From NCBI GenBank assembly GCA_019695265.1, contig JAIBAJ010000014.1, positions 1-48,926 on the forward strand: a stretch of 48,926 nucleotides of DNA. Direction: 5' to 3'. A program made the position numbers and the translations under genes. The notes below the pieces were generated by a model. The model did no database searches. It was not told the origin of the DNA and was given only the letters and a program-made list of their open reading frames with translations. Positions 24,608 through 35,111 of the stretch are shown here, one piece after another (within the stretch, counting starts at the first letter, position 1; the number at the start of each line of letters is the position of its first letter). Origin of the DNA: Bacteroidia bacterium. GTDB lineage: Bacteria; Bacteroidota; Bacteroidia; JAIBAJ01.

Positions 24608-27358
24608 TTATTTCCTCACGATACGTTTTATTTGCGAAACCGCATTTTGATCTTTCACCTGAACCACATAGGTTCCTTTTTCCAGATCTCCGATTTTAGC
24701 AAGGTAAATACAGCCGTCTGCGCCAGGTCTGATCGAATGGAACTGCTTCACTAACCGACCTTCAAGGGAATAAATTCGAACCGAAGCCTCGGAAACCGTT
24801 CCCGACATTTGAATGCGGATTTGATCTTCGAATGGATTCGGATACACATTAGCAATTTGTAGCGATTGATCTTTTATAGATGTTTGAAAATCAACCAATA
24901 CACTATCAGACTGCGTTTGAACTGAAATAGGCAGACGCTGATGATCAACCAAAACAACATCAGACAATGTAAATGGTACAAATTGAGAAACTGTTTCCTC
25001 GGTTTTACCACTAAGGTTTTCTACGGTAATGCAATACACCTCTCCAATATCACCGAAATTGGAAACAGGTTGTTGATTGATTCGAGTACAAGCAACGTAA
25101 ATTTTACCATTGTTATAATCAACCTTACGAATAGAAATTTGCTCTGATTGGTTTGCACCCATAAAAGTTGAATTGAAACGAAAACCTAGCGAAGAAGGCA
25201 CAATTTGTTCCGGAATGTAATTGATCGTGAAACCGATAGAATATAAGTTTTGAGCAAGGTTGGCAGCATCGCCTAAACGCACCGGCAATGACAAGGCTTG
25301 TCCACCCTGAATAATACTAGTGTAAGGATTAACCACACGCATCAGTAAATCTGCATTCAGGTTGTTTTCCCATTCGGTTTTACCTTCCACCAAACCATAA
25401 TTTTGAATAATTGCCAAGGTATCCTGGCTATCAATGGTACCATCTCCATTGGAATCGCTATGCTTCATGTCGACCCAAGGAAAATTGGCTGCAGGGGCTG
25501 AGAAACCGGCAAACTGAGCCGACCAATCGATAGACTGAGTTGGACGAGCAGAGATTGATTGTCCGTAAAAGGACCCAATATTGAATAAATCCATGTTATT
25601 CACCACAAAATCTCCATTGTTTTCTCCGGGCCACACGGAGTCGCAAGAGTTGGCATCAATAATCAGGTTGTGTTGGTAATTGTTACTTACACAGCCATTG
25701 GCATCATACACTTGAACGGTATAGGACGGAACAACAGATGAAACCACTACAGAAATGGTATCCATAAAAAAGCCATTGCTCCATGAATAAACCATTGGAC
25801 CTGTGCCACTTGAAACACCTGCATACAGACTTGCGCTGGAACCCGGACATGTAGAACTTTGAAGAACGGTATCGATATGAGGAACAGGAAACTGAGTAAC
25901 AAAAACCGAATCGGCACCTTGGCAACCATTTTGGTCGGTCACAAACAGGTAATAAATACCCGGCTGACTAACATTAATACTTTGGGTAGTTTCACCTGTA
26001 CTCCAGGAATACGTTTGATAATTTCCGCTTCCTGTGAGGGAATATAAGTTACCAACGCAAAAGCTACCGGTTGTTCCGCCGGGAATAGCATCTGAAAAGT
26101 CGGTTGGATACAATACAACAGTATCGGTTACAGCACATTCGCCGTTAGAACCAACAACCACATAAACCTGAGAATACATCCCGCTAATAGTTGGATCCAT
26201 TAGAGTTGGATTATCGAGACCGATGGGAGGATTCCAGGCGTAGGTAAGGTTTGGATACGGGGTAAGAGGAGAAATTTGATAAAAGGAGAAAGGACAATAA
26301 GCAATGGAATCGGGGTAATCAAGAGCCGGGGGAACTACTCCATCCAGAATTAGAATGGTATCATAACCTAAACAGCCATACGAATCAGTAACAATTAAAC
26401 TATAGGAACCGGAAGTATTAATTTGGATATTGGAAATAGAGGCATTGGTACTCCACAAATAGGTTGAAAAAGGCGAATTAGTATAAAGGTTGATAGAGGT
26501 ATTTCCGCAGAGATAGGCTTGAGAACCCTGTGCAATAATATTTGCGAAGTTGGTTGTTTGGAAATATATTGTATCATAGACTGAACAACCACCGTTGTTG
26601 GCACTAACGATATAGGACTGATTTCCACCTGAAGGAGTAATAACAGGATTATAAATTCCAATATCAGAAATATCGGCAGAAGGGAACCAGGCATAAGTAA
26701 GAGTATTATCAAAGCCTGAAGGGGTAATTTGCACCTGGTCACCAACACAATAGTTGTAGATGGTTTGATAATTAAGCGGTGCTGGAGTTGGTCCTGCAGT
26801 AACAACAATTGAATCCCAGCCTGAGCAGCCGTTGGATGCCACTCCTGTTAGGTAATAGGTTCCGGGATAATAAACCGAATAGGTGTAGGAAGTAGCGTAT
26901 GGAGAGTTCCAGTAATAATTGGGAACCGGATCACCACCGGGTTCAAAAACGATGGCTTCACCGTCGCAAATAACTGAATCCTGGGTTTGAGATACAATGG
27001 TAATTTGTGGCGAAGGCAAAATGGAAACTGCGATCAGGGTATCTAAGGTATCATTCAGTTCATTGGTAATTTGAATAGCCACCTGGTAAGTTCCAATAGC
27101 CTGATAGGTATGAAAGGCCGAATCGATTAGTTCGGTAGTATTGTTGGTAACCGAATTCAAATCACCAAAATCATAGTGATATTGAAAATTGGAACCATTA
27201 CCGGCAACGATGATATTAAAATTTGCGGAAACACCCAAACAAGGTGAAGGACTAAAATACAAATAGGCAAAACTTAGGGAACCCGGATTAGGATTTGCTG
27301 CTACGTTTAAACTAAGGAGGGATAAGATGAATCCCAACGCTACCAATAACTTTTTCAT
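24608..27358 (-). CDS. Large secreted multidomain protein with dockerin-like and cohesin-like parts and T9SS sorting domain
   Basis: A 916-residue secreted protein. Signal peptide at 1-21 (LLSLNVAANPNP). A PKD-like domain follows at about 28-115 (FQYHYDFGDLNSV), then several Ig/PKD-like repeats (about 115-560) with recurring W-S/N-P and S-Y-S/T-L-x-V-T-D-x-x-G-C phrases. At about 575-650 lie two Asp/Asn-rich calcium-loop-like segments (GENNGDFVVNNMDLFNIG and DSNGDGTIDSQD) as in dockerins. From about 665 to 800 is a beta-domain resembling cohesins (LSLPVRLGDAANLAQNLYSIG). The last 80 residues (IANVYPNPFEDQIRIQM to VRK) are a T9SS type A sorting domain. Surface location is expected; substrate and role are unknown. 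It converges with the SprB-repeat gene across a repeat-rich gap. Confidence 0.85.
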   Translation of the reverse strand: MKKLLVALGFILSLLSLNVAANPNPGSLSFAYLYFSPSPCLGVSANFNIIVAGNGSNFQYHYDFGDLNSVTNNTTELIDSAFHTYQAIGTYQVAIQITNELNDTLDTLIAVSILPSPQITIVSQTQDSVICDGEAIVFEPGGDPVPNYYWNSPYATSYTYSVYYPGTYYLTGVASNGCSGWDSIVVTAGPTPAPLNYQTIYNYCVGDQVQITPSGFDNTLTYAWFPSADISDIGIYNPVITPSGGNQSYIVSANNGGCSVYDTIYFQTTNFANIIAQGSQAYLCGNTSINLYTNSPFSTYLWSTNASISNIQINTSGSYSLIVTDSYGCLGYDTILILDGVVPPALDYPDSIAYCPFSFYQISPLTPYPNLTYAWNPPIGLDNPTLMDPTISGMYSQVYVVVGSNGECAVTDTVVLYPTDFSDAIPGGTTGSFCVGNLYSLTGSGNYQTYSWSTGETTQSINVSQPGIYYLFVTDQNGCQGADSVFVTQFPVPHIDTVLQSSTCPGSSASLYAGVSSGTGPMVYSWSNGFFMDTISVVVSSVVPSYTVQVYDANGCVSNNYQHNLIIDANSCDSVWPGENNGDFVVNNMDLFNIGSFYGQSISARPTQSIDWSAQFAGFSAPAANFPWVDMKHSDSNGDGTIDSQDTLAIIQNYGLVEGKTEWENNLNADLLMRVVNPYTSIIQGGQALSLPVRLGDAANLAQNLYSIGFTINYIPEQIVPSSLGFRFNSTFMGANQSEQISIRKVDYNNGKIYVACTRINQQPVSNFGDIGEVYCITVENLSGKTEETVSQFVPFTLSDVVLVDHQRLPISVQTQSDSVLVDFQTSIKDQSLQIANVYPNPFEDQIRIQMSGTVSEASVRIYSLEGRLVKQFHSIRPGADGCIYLAKIGDLEKGTYVVQVKDQNAVSQIKRIVRK

Positions 27359-27421
27359 GTGTGTAGAATTTTGACGCTACAAAAGTGCAGGGATTGTATT
27401 AGGCAGTAAAATACAATTTAT

Positions 27422-27429
27422 TATTTTTG
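27422..27429 (+). promoter_or_regulatory. Candidate -7 element for the gene at 27522
   Basis: TATTTTTG is an exact TAnnTTTG match in a very AT-rich divergent region. It would give a leader of about 90 bases. The nearest TTG is 25 bases upstream, slightly too far. Confidence 0.35.
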
Positions 27430-27521
27430 TAACTCAAAAAATTTAACCATATTACTATCATTTTAATTATATAAACTTATTAATCAACAATTTACAAATA
27501 CAAAAACTATACTATTGTAAC

Positions 27522-28928
27522 TTGAAAAAACTAAATCACCTTTTAAACTTACTTTCCCCTTCAGAATTTGAACTCTTTCAAGTTTGGTTATCTTCCCCAT
27601 GGTTCAACAGCGACGCTAAATTGGGAATTTTGGCTCAACATAGTTACGCTCAGGAAAAAGAACTTTCAAACCAGGAATTGTTTCAAAAACTCTATCCCGG
27701 AAAAACATACAACTCTCAGGTCTTGCGAAACAAGGAGAGCTTTCTAATTCGAAAAGCTGAACGTTTTGTAGCCTGGAATCAATTGGAGAAGGAGCCCGGC
27801 CACCAATCCCAACTATTAGGCAAAATGTTAGTTGACCGATCCGACATAAAATCCTTTCGTAAAAACTTAAATCAAAAAGCACAACAAACATGGCATAGGA
27901 TTTCCAGCTTACAAAACTTAGATTTCGACCAAAAAATAGCGGAACTGGATTACCGGCTTGAACAAAAAACAAAAAGACAGGATGCTGAAAAAGGTTTGAA
28001 CAAACTCATTCTGGAAATGGATGCTTATTGGATTACCAACCGACTTAAATTTTCGTGCGAGATGCTAAACCGGGGACTCACGCTCGGGCAGCAATCCAAT
28101 ATGGGTATGGAGCAGGTATTAAATTTTATGCCTCCAAATGATAATCCAAAATTCTTGCTTGCACATCTGTATCGTTTGGTGTATTTCACCCTTACCTATC
28201 CGGAAGAATCCAAACATTATTTTCAATTGAAAGAGCTCGTCAAGGAATTGCTTCACCAAATAGAGGCACAAGAAACAACTGAAATTTTCACCTTTCTTCA
28301 AAACTATTGCATTCGTAGAATCAATGCGGGTCAACCTGACTTTTTGCAAGAACTTTTTTCAAATTATAAACTTCTGCTACAATCAAAATTAATTTTAATT
28401 GATGGTGTGTTAGGGGAATTTGATTTTAAAAACATCCTTACGGTTTCAATCCGGCTAAATGAAATAAACTGGGCCCATCAATTTATTACAGATTACTCAA
28501 CCCTTCTCCCTAAACAACACCAGGCCAATGCAATCCAATACAATCTGGCCAGGTTGTTTTATGCAGAAAAAAATTTGAAACAAGCCCTAAAGAGCCTTAC
28601 TACTGTTGAATACACGGATGTTTACTACCACCTTGATTCCCGAATATTACTAACCAAAATATATTACGATTTGGAAGACATTGAAAGTCTGTTCAGCAGT
28701 ATACAATCCTTCCGACAATACCTCAGTAGAACCAGGCAAATTTCTTCTACGCAACAAAAGCTATATCTCAACTTTCTTTCAGTAATCAAACGCCTGGGAA
28801 TGCTGAAGGATGGAAGTAAGGTGGACCTTTTAAAACTGGAAGCATTCCTTAAAGAAAACCCACAAACGGCAGACATATCCTGGCTGAAGGAAAGGATTGC
28901 TAATTTCAAGAAGAACGCCCTACTTTAA
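27522..28928 (+). CDS. Helical-repeat protein of unknown function
   Basis: A 468-residue soluble protein with no signal peptide or membrane segment. The start is a TTG (TTG AAA AAA CTA), chosen because the frame opens with the conserved-looking KKLNHLLNLLSPSEFELFQVWL directly after it. The sequence is almost all alpha-helix, with paired amphipathic helices such as FYAEKNLKQALKSLTTVEYTDVYYHLDSRILLTKIYYDLED (about 350-390), suggesting a TPR-like solenoid. No catalytic motif is seen. Proteins of this look are common single genes in Bacteroidota, but I do not know a characterised member. The gene is divergent from the large secreted protein gene and followed by a pseudogene. Confidence 0.7.
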   Translation: MKKLNHLLNLLSPSEFELFQVWLSSPWFNSDAKLGILAQHSYAQEKELSNQELFQKLYPGKTYNSQVLRNKESFLIRKAERFVAWNQLEKEPGHQSQLLGKMLVDRSDIKSFRKNLNQKAQQTWHRISSLQNLDFDQKIAELDYRLEQKTKRQDAEKGLNKLILEMDAYWITNRLKFSCEMLNRGLTLGQQSNMGMEQVLNFMPPNDNPKFLLAHLYRLVYFTLTYPEESKHYFQLKELVKELLHQIEAQETTEIFTFLQNYCIRRINAGQPDFLQELFSNYKLLLQSKLILIDGVLGEFDFKNILTVSIRLNEINWAHQFITDYSTLLPKQHQANAIQYNLARLFYAEKNLKQALKSLTTVEYTDVYYHLDSRILLTKIYYDLEDIESLFSSIQSFRQYLSRTRQISSTQQKLYLNFLSVIKRLGMLKDGSKVDLLKLEAFLKENPQTADISWLKERIANFKKNALL

Positions 28929-28948
28929 AGTAATTACCTATTAGCCGC

Positions 28949-29577
28949 ATGAGAAAAATACAAATTCCATTATTCTAATTATTACTATTTTACAAAGTCC
29001 AAGTTTTTGCAAGGGACAAAAAAGTACGATTTAGCGTTTCTGAACCGGATGCCAAAATCTGGGTAGAAGGCAAAATGCAAGGAACCGGACAAGTTGAGGT
29101 AACTGTTCCGGCCTATGCTTGTGTTACCATTATTGTTGAGAAAACCGGTTTCTTAAAGGGTTCTATCGAATTTTGCAACAAACCGGGTTTTACTGAACCT
29201 CCCAAAATTTACCAATACAAAATGGAAAAAGATGATGCCTACGAATCATCTGAAGCAACCGATGTAGCCAATGTTGATATCGAGTTAAAGGTTAGAAAAT
29301 CAGAAGATGAAGCTTGGCGATTACTTACTCAAATTATTACATCCTATGTTGATGCCATTGAAATTACCGACAAACAAACAGGCAATTTAAGAACTTCTTG
29401 AGTGGTAAAAACGTTTAAGCAGGCAACTATTCGCACCCGACTCATTGTGAAATTAGGAAATTCTTCTCTATTAAGCTATAAAGTGAAATTGGTGGGTGAA
29501 ATTGCCGAAGCACCTAATGCAAGTGTGAAAAACAATGAACAACTCAAGGAATGGGATAGGGTTTTAAGAAAGTATAA
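28949..29577 (+). pseudogene. Decayed exported-protein gene with two nonsense codons, ended by a family B element
   Basis: One reading frame runs from the ATG at 28949 to the family B element at 29578. It starts like a signal peptide (MRKIQIPLF, stop, LLLFYKVQVFA) but has TAA at 28976-28978. It continues RDKKVRFSVSEPDAKIWVEG through DAIEITDKQTGNLRTS to a TGA at 29399-29401, then resumes in the same frame with VVKTFKQATIRTRLIVKLG. TGA in place of TGG (Trp) would explain the second stop. The last codons before the next stop at 29644 come from the repeat, so the original C-terminus was probably lost to its insertion. The mature part resembles a PEGA-type beta-domain at its start. Original function unknown. 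Restart at internal codons is possible but unlikely to give an exported product. Confidence 0.75.
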
Positions 29578-29821
29578 ACCCAAAATAGTCAATAGAAATT
29601 TTAAACTACATTTCAAGACAAGTGTTAGTAAGGCTTTCAAGTAATTTTTACCGAGAGAACATTATGTAATATCAATTTATATATTAGTTTTCTTATGTAA
29701 AATTGTTATAACATAATGTAACCTCGGCACTAACTAACACTAGCTCGGGGTTAACCCAAATCTACCCACATCCCATCGCGCTTGTCATTTGTTCACTTCG
29801 TTTCAAATGACAATTTTGGGT
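29578..29821 (+). repeat. Family B MITE-like element, copy 3 (full length)
   Basis: The best-preserved copy. Terminal inverted repeats are ACCCAAAATAGTCAA at the left (29578-29592) and TGACAATTTTGGGT at the right (29808-29821). Inside are the AACATTATGTAAT / ATAACATAATGT pair bounded by CCGAGA and CTCGGC, the AGTGTTAGT / ACTAACACT pair, and the right-hand hairpin GTCATTTG / CAAATGAC. It matches 5649-5895 base for base over most of its length. Its left end forms the last codons of the preceding pseudogene frame. Confidence 0.75.
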
Positions 29822-29850
29822 TTAAAAATTCTAATGCTTATTAGCTGATT

Positions 29851-31854
29851 TCACCTGAGCATTTCCAACACCTCTCCTACACTCCCCACAGGCAACATAC
29901 ATGCCCTATTTTCGCATACAAAAATCAAGTTACTTTCCAAACCTGTCCTTCCTTCCATTAGTTCCAAACCGGATGCTGCTCCGGCAACCACTACTAAAAC
30001 CGACGGCAAATAATGCCTTACCAATTGCCCCCAATTTTCCTCCGCATTCGGCCCGGCTATGACAATCTCTTTGTAACCATAAGTCATCCATTGCATCAAC
30101 TGGCACCAATTTGAAAATGCACTCCCATAATCCGAAATAGCAGGCACTACACTGTTTAACATGGTAGCCGATCTTTCCTCCCACTCCAATCTGCCCGTTA
30201 AGCGTGCCAACTGAAATAAGTTGACCGCCAACTCCGAATTGGCACATGGCAAAACATTATCCATATACTCGGTCCTTCTAACGATCAATGCTTCACCTTT
30301 AGCCGAAGTAAAATAAAGCAATGGACTTCCCGGATTATCAAAATGTACCAAAGTATATTCCATCAATTCCATGGCTTTCAAAACCTTTGCTTCTTCAAAA
30401 CTTATTGAATAATAAGCAATCAAAGCCGAAATCATAAATGCATAATCATCTAAAAACCCGTCGATACCCGCCTTGCCATTTTTATAGGTATGAAATAAAC
30501 CCCCATCCTCCCGCTGGAATTTATGCAACAGAAATTCCAAAACACCTTTTGCCAATTGCTTGTATTCAGGATTCAATGTGGCTTTATAGGCCATACATAA
30601 ACCCTTAACCCACAAAGCATTCCACGAAAGCAATACCTTGTCATCCAAACCTGGTCTTACCCGCTGCTTTCTTTCCTCCAAAAGCCTGCCCTTCATTTCA
30701 AATATCCTATTATTCAGTTCCTTAACCGAAATCCCAAAGGCCACGGCCAAAGCAGCATCATCCTTCATTCGTAAAGGAATATAATTCCCATCTTCCCAAT
30801 ATCCGAATTCATTAATATTGAAATAGGCCTTGAACAAATCAAAACCTCCACCCAATACATTTCGCAATTCTTCTTCCTGCCACACATAAAATTTCCCTTC
30901 CTCCCCTTCACTATCGGCATCCAAAGCAGAGAATACTCCTCCCTCCGGATGTGTCATTTCTCTCTTCACCCATTCTATTGTTTCCTCTACAATTTGCTTA
31001 TATAAAGGGTTTCGTGTTTGGATATAAGCCTCAGCATACAAACCAAGCAATTGCCCATTGTCGTAAAGCATTTTCTCAAAATGGGGAACTTTCCATAAAG
31101 CATCTACACTATACCGGGCAAAACCTCCTCCAACCTGATCATAAATGCCTCCATAGGCCATCTTTTTCAAAGTAAGATCAACATGGGATTGAATTGCATC
31201 ATTCCTAGTCAAAAATGCCTGACGCATCAGAAAAACATAATCACCTGGTAACGGAAATTTAGGCGCCCTGTTTGGCCCTCCTTCCACATTATCAAACCTC
31301 GTTTCCCATTTTGCAAGGGTATCTTTCAAAACTCCGGCATAATCTATTGATTGTCCAACGGGAGGCACAATAGCCTTTTGGGCCACTCCTTTGGTAAGCT
31401 CTTCGGCATATTCCAGGGTTTTATTCCTGTCTTCCTTCCATATCCGGTTCAGTTGTTCCAATACCCCAATCCAATTTTGCTTAGGAAAATAAGTTCCCCC
31501 ATAAATTGGCTTCCCATTGGGCAAGGTAAAACAATTCAAAGGCCAGCCACCTCTTCCGGAAATCAATTGAACGGCCTCCATATACACAGCATCTATGTCT
31601 GGCCTTTCTTCTCTATCAATCTTTATACAAACAAAATGCCTGTTCATCACCTCCGCAACCTCCTGACTCTCAAAGGATTCATGCTCCATCACATGGCACC
31701 AATGACAAGAGGAATAGCCAATACTCACCAACACCAGTTTATCTTCTTCTTTGGCCTTACTAAAAGCTTCTTCCCCCCAAGGAAACCAATCTACCGGGTT
31801 TTGGGCATGTTGAAGCAGGTAAGGACTACTTTCTAAGGCAAGTCTGTTGGCCAT
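29851..31854 (-). CDS. Thioredoxin-domain DUF255 protein (YyaL/SPATA20 family)
   Basis: A 667-residue cytoplasmic protein. The N-terminal thioredoxin-like domain (about 1-165) opens [21 protein letters not shown] and carries [15 protein letters not shown] with Cys50 and Cys53, then [12 protein letters not shown] and [17 protein letters not shown]. The rest is an (alpha/alpha)6-barrel-like region with [33 protein letters not shown] and [15 protein letters not shown]. This is the YyaL/spermatogenesis-associated 20 family, whose reaction is not firmly known; a redox or sugar-related role has been guessed from its folds. It lies 24 bases after aceK and is likely the third gene of an asnS-aceK operon. 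A family B element ends 30 bases beyond its stop. Confidence 0.92.
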   Translation of the reverse strand: MANRLALESSPYLLQHAQNPVDWFPWGEEAFSKAKEEDKLVLVSIGYSSCHWCHVMEHESFESQEVAEVMNRHFVCIKIDREERPDIDAVYMEAVQLISGRGGWPLNCFTLPNGKPIYGGTYFPKQNWIGVLEQLNRIWKEDRNKTLEYAEELTKGVAQKAIVPPVGQSIDYAGVLKDTLAKWETRFDNVEGGPNRAPKFPLPGDYVFLMRQAFLTRNDAIQSHVDLTLKKMAYGGIYDQVGGGFARYSVDALWKVPHFEKMLYDNGQLLGLYAEAYIQTRNPLYKQIVEETIEWVKREMTHPEGGVFSALDADSEGEEGKFYVWQEEELRNVLGGGFDLFKAYFNINEFGYWEDGNYIPLRMKDDAALAVAFGISVKELNNRIFEMKGRLLEERKQRVRPGLDDKVLLSWNALWVKGLCMAYKATLNPEYKQLAKGVLEFLLHKFQREDGGLFHTYKNGKAGIDGFLDDYAFMISALIAYYSISFEEAKVLKAMELMEYTLVHFDNPGSPLLYFTSAKGEALIVRRTEYMDNVLPCANSELAVNLFQLARLTGRLEWEERSATMLNSVVPAISDYGSAFSNWCQLMQWMTYGYKEIVIAGPNAEENWGQLVRHYLPSVLVVVAGAASGLELMEGRTGLESNLIFVCENRACMLPVGSVGEVLEMLR

Positions 31855-31878
31855 AAATACGTATTAATTCTTCTAAAT

Positions 31879-33582
31879 TTAATTCCTTTCCCTTTTATAA
31901 GGATAAAAATCTACCACTTCGCCCAGTTGGTTCTTACGCTGCATTTCCTTCCAAAACTTCACATAAAACAAATCCTCGTGTTTAGATAGAAACACATCTT
32001 TTAATTTGCCTTGTGGAACCATAAAAGCTCGAAGTTCTTCAGGGAAAATATCGTTTTCATTAACGGTATACCAAACATCGGACGACATTTCATCATAATC
32101 GTCTCTTGAAACAGGTTTAGGTCTAAAATTACATTCTTCCAGCAAACACAGTTCATCATAATCATAAAACACCACTCGTCCATGCCGGGTAACTCCGAAA
32201 TTTTTCATCAATAAATCTCCGGGAAACACATTGGCAGCAGCAAGTTCTTTAACTGCATTTCCATAATCAACTATAGCTTTGGCAGAAGTTTCAAAATCAT
32301 TTTCTTCCACAAACATATTGAGCGGTCGAATTTTTCGCTCGGTAAACAATTGCTTTATAATCAATTGATCTCCTTCCACATAGCAAGTTTCGGAACAAAG
32401 GGTCAATAATTCTTCCAACAAGTCAGGTTCAAACCGATTCAGTTCAAAGTGCATGTACTCAAACTCCTGAGGATCGGCCATTCGTCCAACCCTATCATGC
32501 ATAAAAACCAATCGGTATTGCCTAACAACATGTTCACGAGATATGTTTTTGGGCGGAGCAAATCGATCTTTAATAAGTTTAAAAACATAGTTATATCCCG
32601 GCAAGGTAAACACACTCATCACCATCCCTTTTATTCCGGGGGCAAACATGAATCTGTCGTTAGAATGATCCAGGTAAAATTGAAATTCCTTTACCTGCAC
32701 CGTTTTAGCATGTCTGTTATAACCTATCGAACTAAAAAGCTCACTAACCGGTTTGTTTGGCATTATGCTATGTAAGAAATGCACACATTCCAAGGGATTT
32801 TCAGCTCTAACAAAAAAGTAAGACCGGGTAAAACTAAAAATCATACTTACCTCGTCTACATTGGTTATGATGGCGTCCAAAATGGCTCCGCCTTCAGGAT
32901 GCACCAATGGGATACACAATGGAACGATGGTATTGCCTAAAAAAACCCTTCCCATGATATATAAACCTTTACCTCGGTAAAAGTGTGGCTTTACAATATC
33001 AATACGGGTAATTTCAGTAGTTGAATAGGTTGCCATCAAATCCATTTCCAACTTTTCAGCCAAGTAGCATATATCACTTTCTAAATCAGCAAACTTGAAC
33101 CTAAAACCGAAATCAGCTATAATTTCGGTCAATAATTCGGTTTTATTTTTCCCTTTTGGATAATAAATCCTGAAAATTGGATTGAAAGGATCCTTAGTCA
33201 AACTTTCCGAGGCAAAAGGTATAAACTCAATTTCCTCTGTAATCCCTTCTGTAATATATATTTTTCGTAAAACCGAATTGAAAAAAGATTCAACAATAGG
33301 ACCATCATGACGTTCAGCAATGGCATGTGAAAATTCATTCTTGGCCTCTACCCAAAACTCCTTGGATGCAACATAATCAGGAAAACGATCATTAATTGTG
33401 GTTACGCACCTCGAAACATGTTCTTTGTAAAGATCCAATCGGCGGTTATTGGCTTCTTTAATTTCATGCCACCTCCTAAAGGTAAATCGATCACCGGCCA
33501 ATCCTGTTTCAAAAAAGAATAGCCTGTGAAAACTATCAAAACTTAAAAGAATATGTTCAGCAACGAGTTTGTAACTTTCCAT
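31879..33582 (-). CDS. aceK: Isocitrate dehydrogenase kinase/phosphatase
   Basis: A 567-residue AceK, the normal length. It phosphorylates and dephosphorylates isocitrate dehydrogenase to switch carbon between the TCA cycle and glyoxylate bypass. Matches to the E. coli protein are long: IAESFFNSV-like VESFFNSVLRKIYIT near 85, APGIKGMVMSVFTLPGYNYV near 313-332 (nucleotide loop), FKLIKDRFAPPK, HDRVGRMADPQEFE, and GDLLMKNFGVTRHGRVVFYDYDE near 455-478, which holds the catalytic Asp about residue 475. The start is only 4 bases after the asnS stop. Isocitrate lyase and malate synthase genes, its usual partners in enterobacteria, are not in the window. Confidence 0.95.
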   Translation of the reverse strand: MESYKLVAEHILLSFDSFHRLFFFETGLAGDRFTFRRWHEIKEANNRRLDLYKEHVSRCVTTINDRFPDYVASKEFWVEAKNEFSHAIAERHDGPIVESFFNSVLRKIYITEGITEEIEFIPFASESLTKDPFNPIFRIYYPKGKNKTELLTEIIADFGFRFKFADLESDICYLAEKLEMDLMATYSTTEITRIDIVKPHFYRGKGLYIMGRVFLGNTIVPLCIPLVHPEGGAILDAIITNVDEVSMIFSFTRSYFFVRAENPLECVHFLHSIMPNKPVSELFSSIGYNRHAKTVQVKEFQFYLDHSNDRFMFAPGIKGMVMSVFTLPGYNYVFKLIKDRFAPPKNISREHVVRQYRLVFMHDRVGRMADPQEFEYMHFELNRFEPDLLEELLTLCSETCYVEGDQLIIKQLFTERKIRPLNMFVEENDFETSAKAIVDYGNAVKELAAANVFPGDLLMKNFGVTRHGRVVFYDYDELCLLEECNFRPKPVSRDDYDEMSSDVWYTVNENDIFPEELRAFMVPQGKLKDVFLSKHEDLFYVKFWKEMQRKNQLGEVVDFYPYKRERN

Positions 33583-33586
33583 TCCA

Positions 33587-34981
33587 TTAAAATTCAGCGG
33601 TTTTTGGAGCCCTTGGGAACGGAATTACGTCACGAATGTTACCCATTCCAGTAACGAAAGTAACCAAACGCTCAAAACCTAAACCGAACCCGGCATGTGG
33701 ACAAGTTCCGAATTTGCGAATTTCCAAATACCACCACAATTCTTTTTCATCCATTCCAAGTTCGTCAATGCGAGCTTTAAGTTTATCATAATTTTCTTCC
33801 CTTTGAGAACCTCCTATAATTTCACCAATTCCCGGAAATAACACATCCATAGCACGAACGGTTTTACCATCCGCATCTTGTTTCATGTAAAAAGCCTTTA
33901 TTTCTTTGGGATAGTTAGTTAAAATAACCGGCTTTTTAAAATGTTGTTCTACCAAATACCGTTCGTGTTCACTTTGTAAATCTGTGCCCCAATCCACCTT
34001 ATACTCAAATTTCTTATCACTTGCTTTCAAAATCTCTACAGCCTCGGTGTAGGTCAAACGTTTAAATTGGTTATTCACTACAAATTCCAAACGAGAAAGC
34101 AATTCCTTGTCATACATATCGTTCAGGAACTTCAAATCATCGGCACAATTTTGTAAGGCATAGTTTACCAGGTATTGCAGCATTTCCTCTGCTAAATCCA
34201 TGTTATCTTCCAGTTCATAAAATGCCATTTCAGGTTCAATCATCCAAAATTCAGCCAGGTGGCGTGCCGTATTTGAATTTTCGGCCCTGAAAGTAGGCCC
34301 AAAGGTGTATATATGTCCCAAGCCCATGGCTCCAAGTTCCCCTTCCAACTGCCCTGAAACAGTTAAACTTGCCTTTTTCCCAAAAAAATCTTCCTCATAA
34401 TTTACAGTTCCATCTTCATTCAACGGAGGATTTTTATCATCCAACACCGACACACGGAACATTTGTCCGGCCCCTTCGGCATCACTTCCTGTAATTATAG
34501 GTGAATGCCAGTAGAAAAAGCCTTTATCGTTGAAAAACTTATGAATAGCGAAAGCCAACGCATGGCGCACACGGAATACCGCCCCAAAGGTGTTAGTGCG
34601 TGGACGCAAATGGGCAATTTCGCGTAAAAACTCCAAACTATGTCCTTTCTTTTGCAACGGATAGGTTTCGGCATCGGCTTCACCAATAATTTCAATTGAT
34701 TTAGCTTGTATTTCAACACTTTGACCTTGTCCCTGGGAGGCAACCAATTGTCCGACCACACCTATGCAGGCACCCGTTGTTACCAATTTGATGCTTTCCT
34801 CCGAAATGGTAGCCAAATCAACAACAACCTGAATATTATTTATGGTGGAGCCATCGTTCAAATGAATAAATGCTACATTTTTATTTCCACGTCGGGTTCG
34901 CACCCAGCCTTTTGCAGTAACTTCTTGTCCGGCTTCGGTTTCTTTCAATAATTTTTTAACGCTGCTATGTTTCAGTGCCAT
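33587..34981 (-). CDS. asnS: Asparaginyl-tRNA synthetase
   Basis: A 464-residue class IIb synthetase that charges tRNA-Asn. I start it at the ATG at 34981 ([14 protein letters not shown]); an in-frame TTG at 35011 would add ten residues of no family character. The OB-fold anticodon domain (about 17-105) has [21 protein letters not shown]. Class II motifs are visible: [15 protein letters not shown] (motif 1 region), [28 protein letters not shown] (motif 2) and [27 protein letters not shown] (motif 3). It leads a likely operon with aceK (4 bases on) and the YyaL-like gene. Upstream lies an inverted pair of family A repeats. Confidence 0.97.
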   Translation of the reverse strand: MALKHSSVKKLLKETEAGQEVTAKGWVRTRRGNKNVAFIHLNDGSTINNIQVVVDLATISEESIKLVTTGACIGVVGQLVASQGQGQSVEIQAKSIEIIGEADAETYPLQKKGHSLEFLREIAHLRPRTNTFGAVFRVRHALAFAIHKFFNDKGFFYWHSPIITGSDAEGAGQMFRVSVLDDKNPPLNEDGTVNYEEDFFGKKASLTVSGQLEGELGAMGLGHIYTFGPTFRAENSNTARHLAEFWMIEPEMAFYELEDNMDLAEEMLQYLVNYALQNCADDLKFLNDMYDKELLSRLEFVVNNQFKRLTYTEAVEILKASDKKFEYKVDWGTDLQSEHERYLVEQHFKKPVILTNYPKEIKAFYMKQDADGKTVRAMDVLFPGIGEIIGGSQREENYDKLKARIDELGMDEKELWWYLEIRKFGTCPHAGFGLGFERLVTFVTGMGNIRDVIPFPRAPKTAEF

Positions 34982-35111
34982 TCTTGATTTTGTTAAAAAT
35001 TGAGGATGCAAAGGAACGCAAAATGTAGGTTGAATAGATGGTGTATCTGCACAGATTTAAGGAAAATTTTCACAATTGGTTTAAGGAATTGAAAGGTTAG
35101 TTTTAATAGTT

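Noticed and set aside
29399-29401. TGA read as Trp or selenocysteine in the exported-protein gene
   Set aside because: A TAA also breaks the same frame at 28976, other genes here appear to use TGA as stop, and no selenocysteine hairpin is apparent. Pseudogene is simpler.
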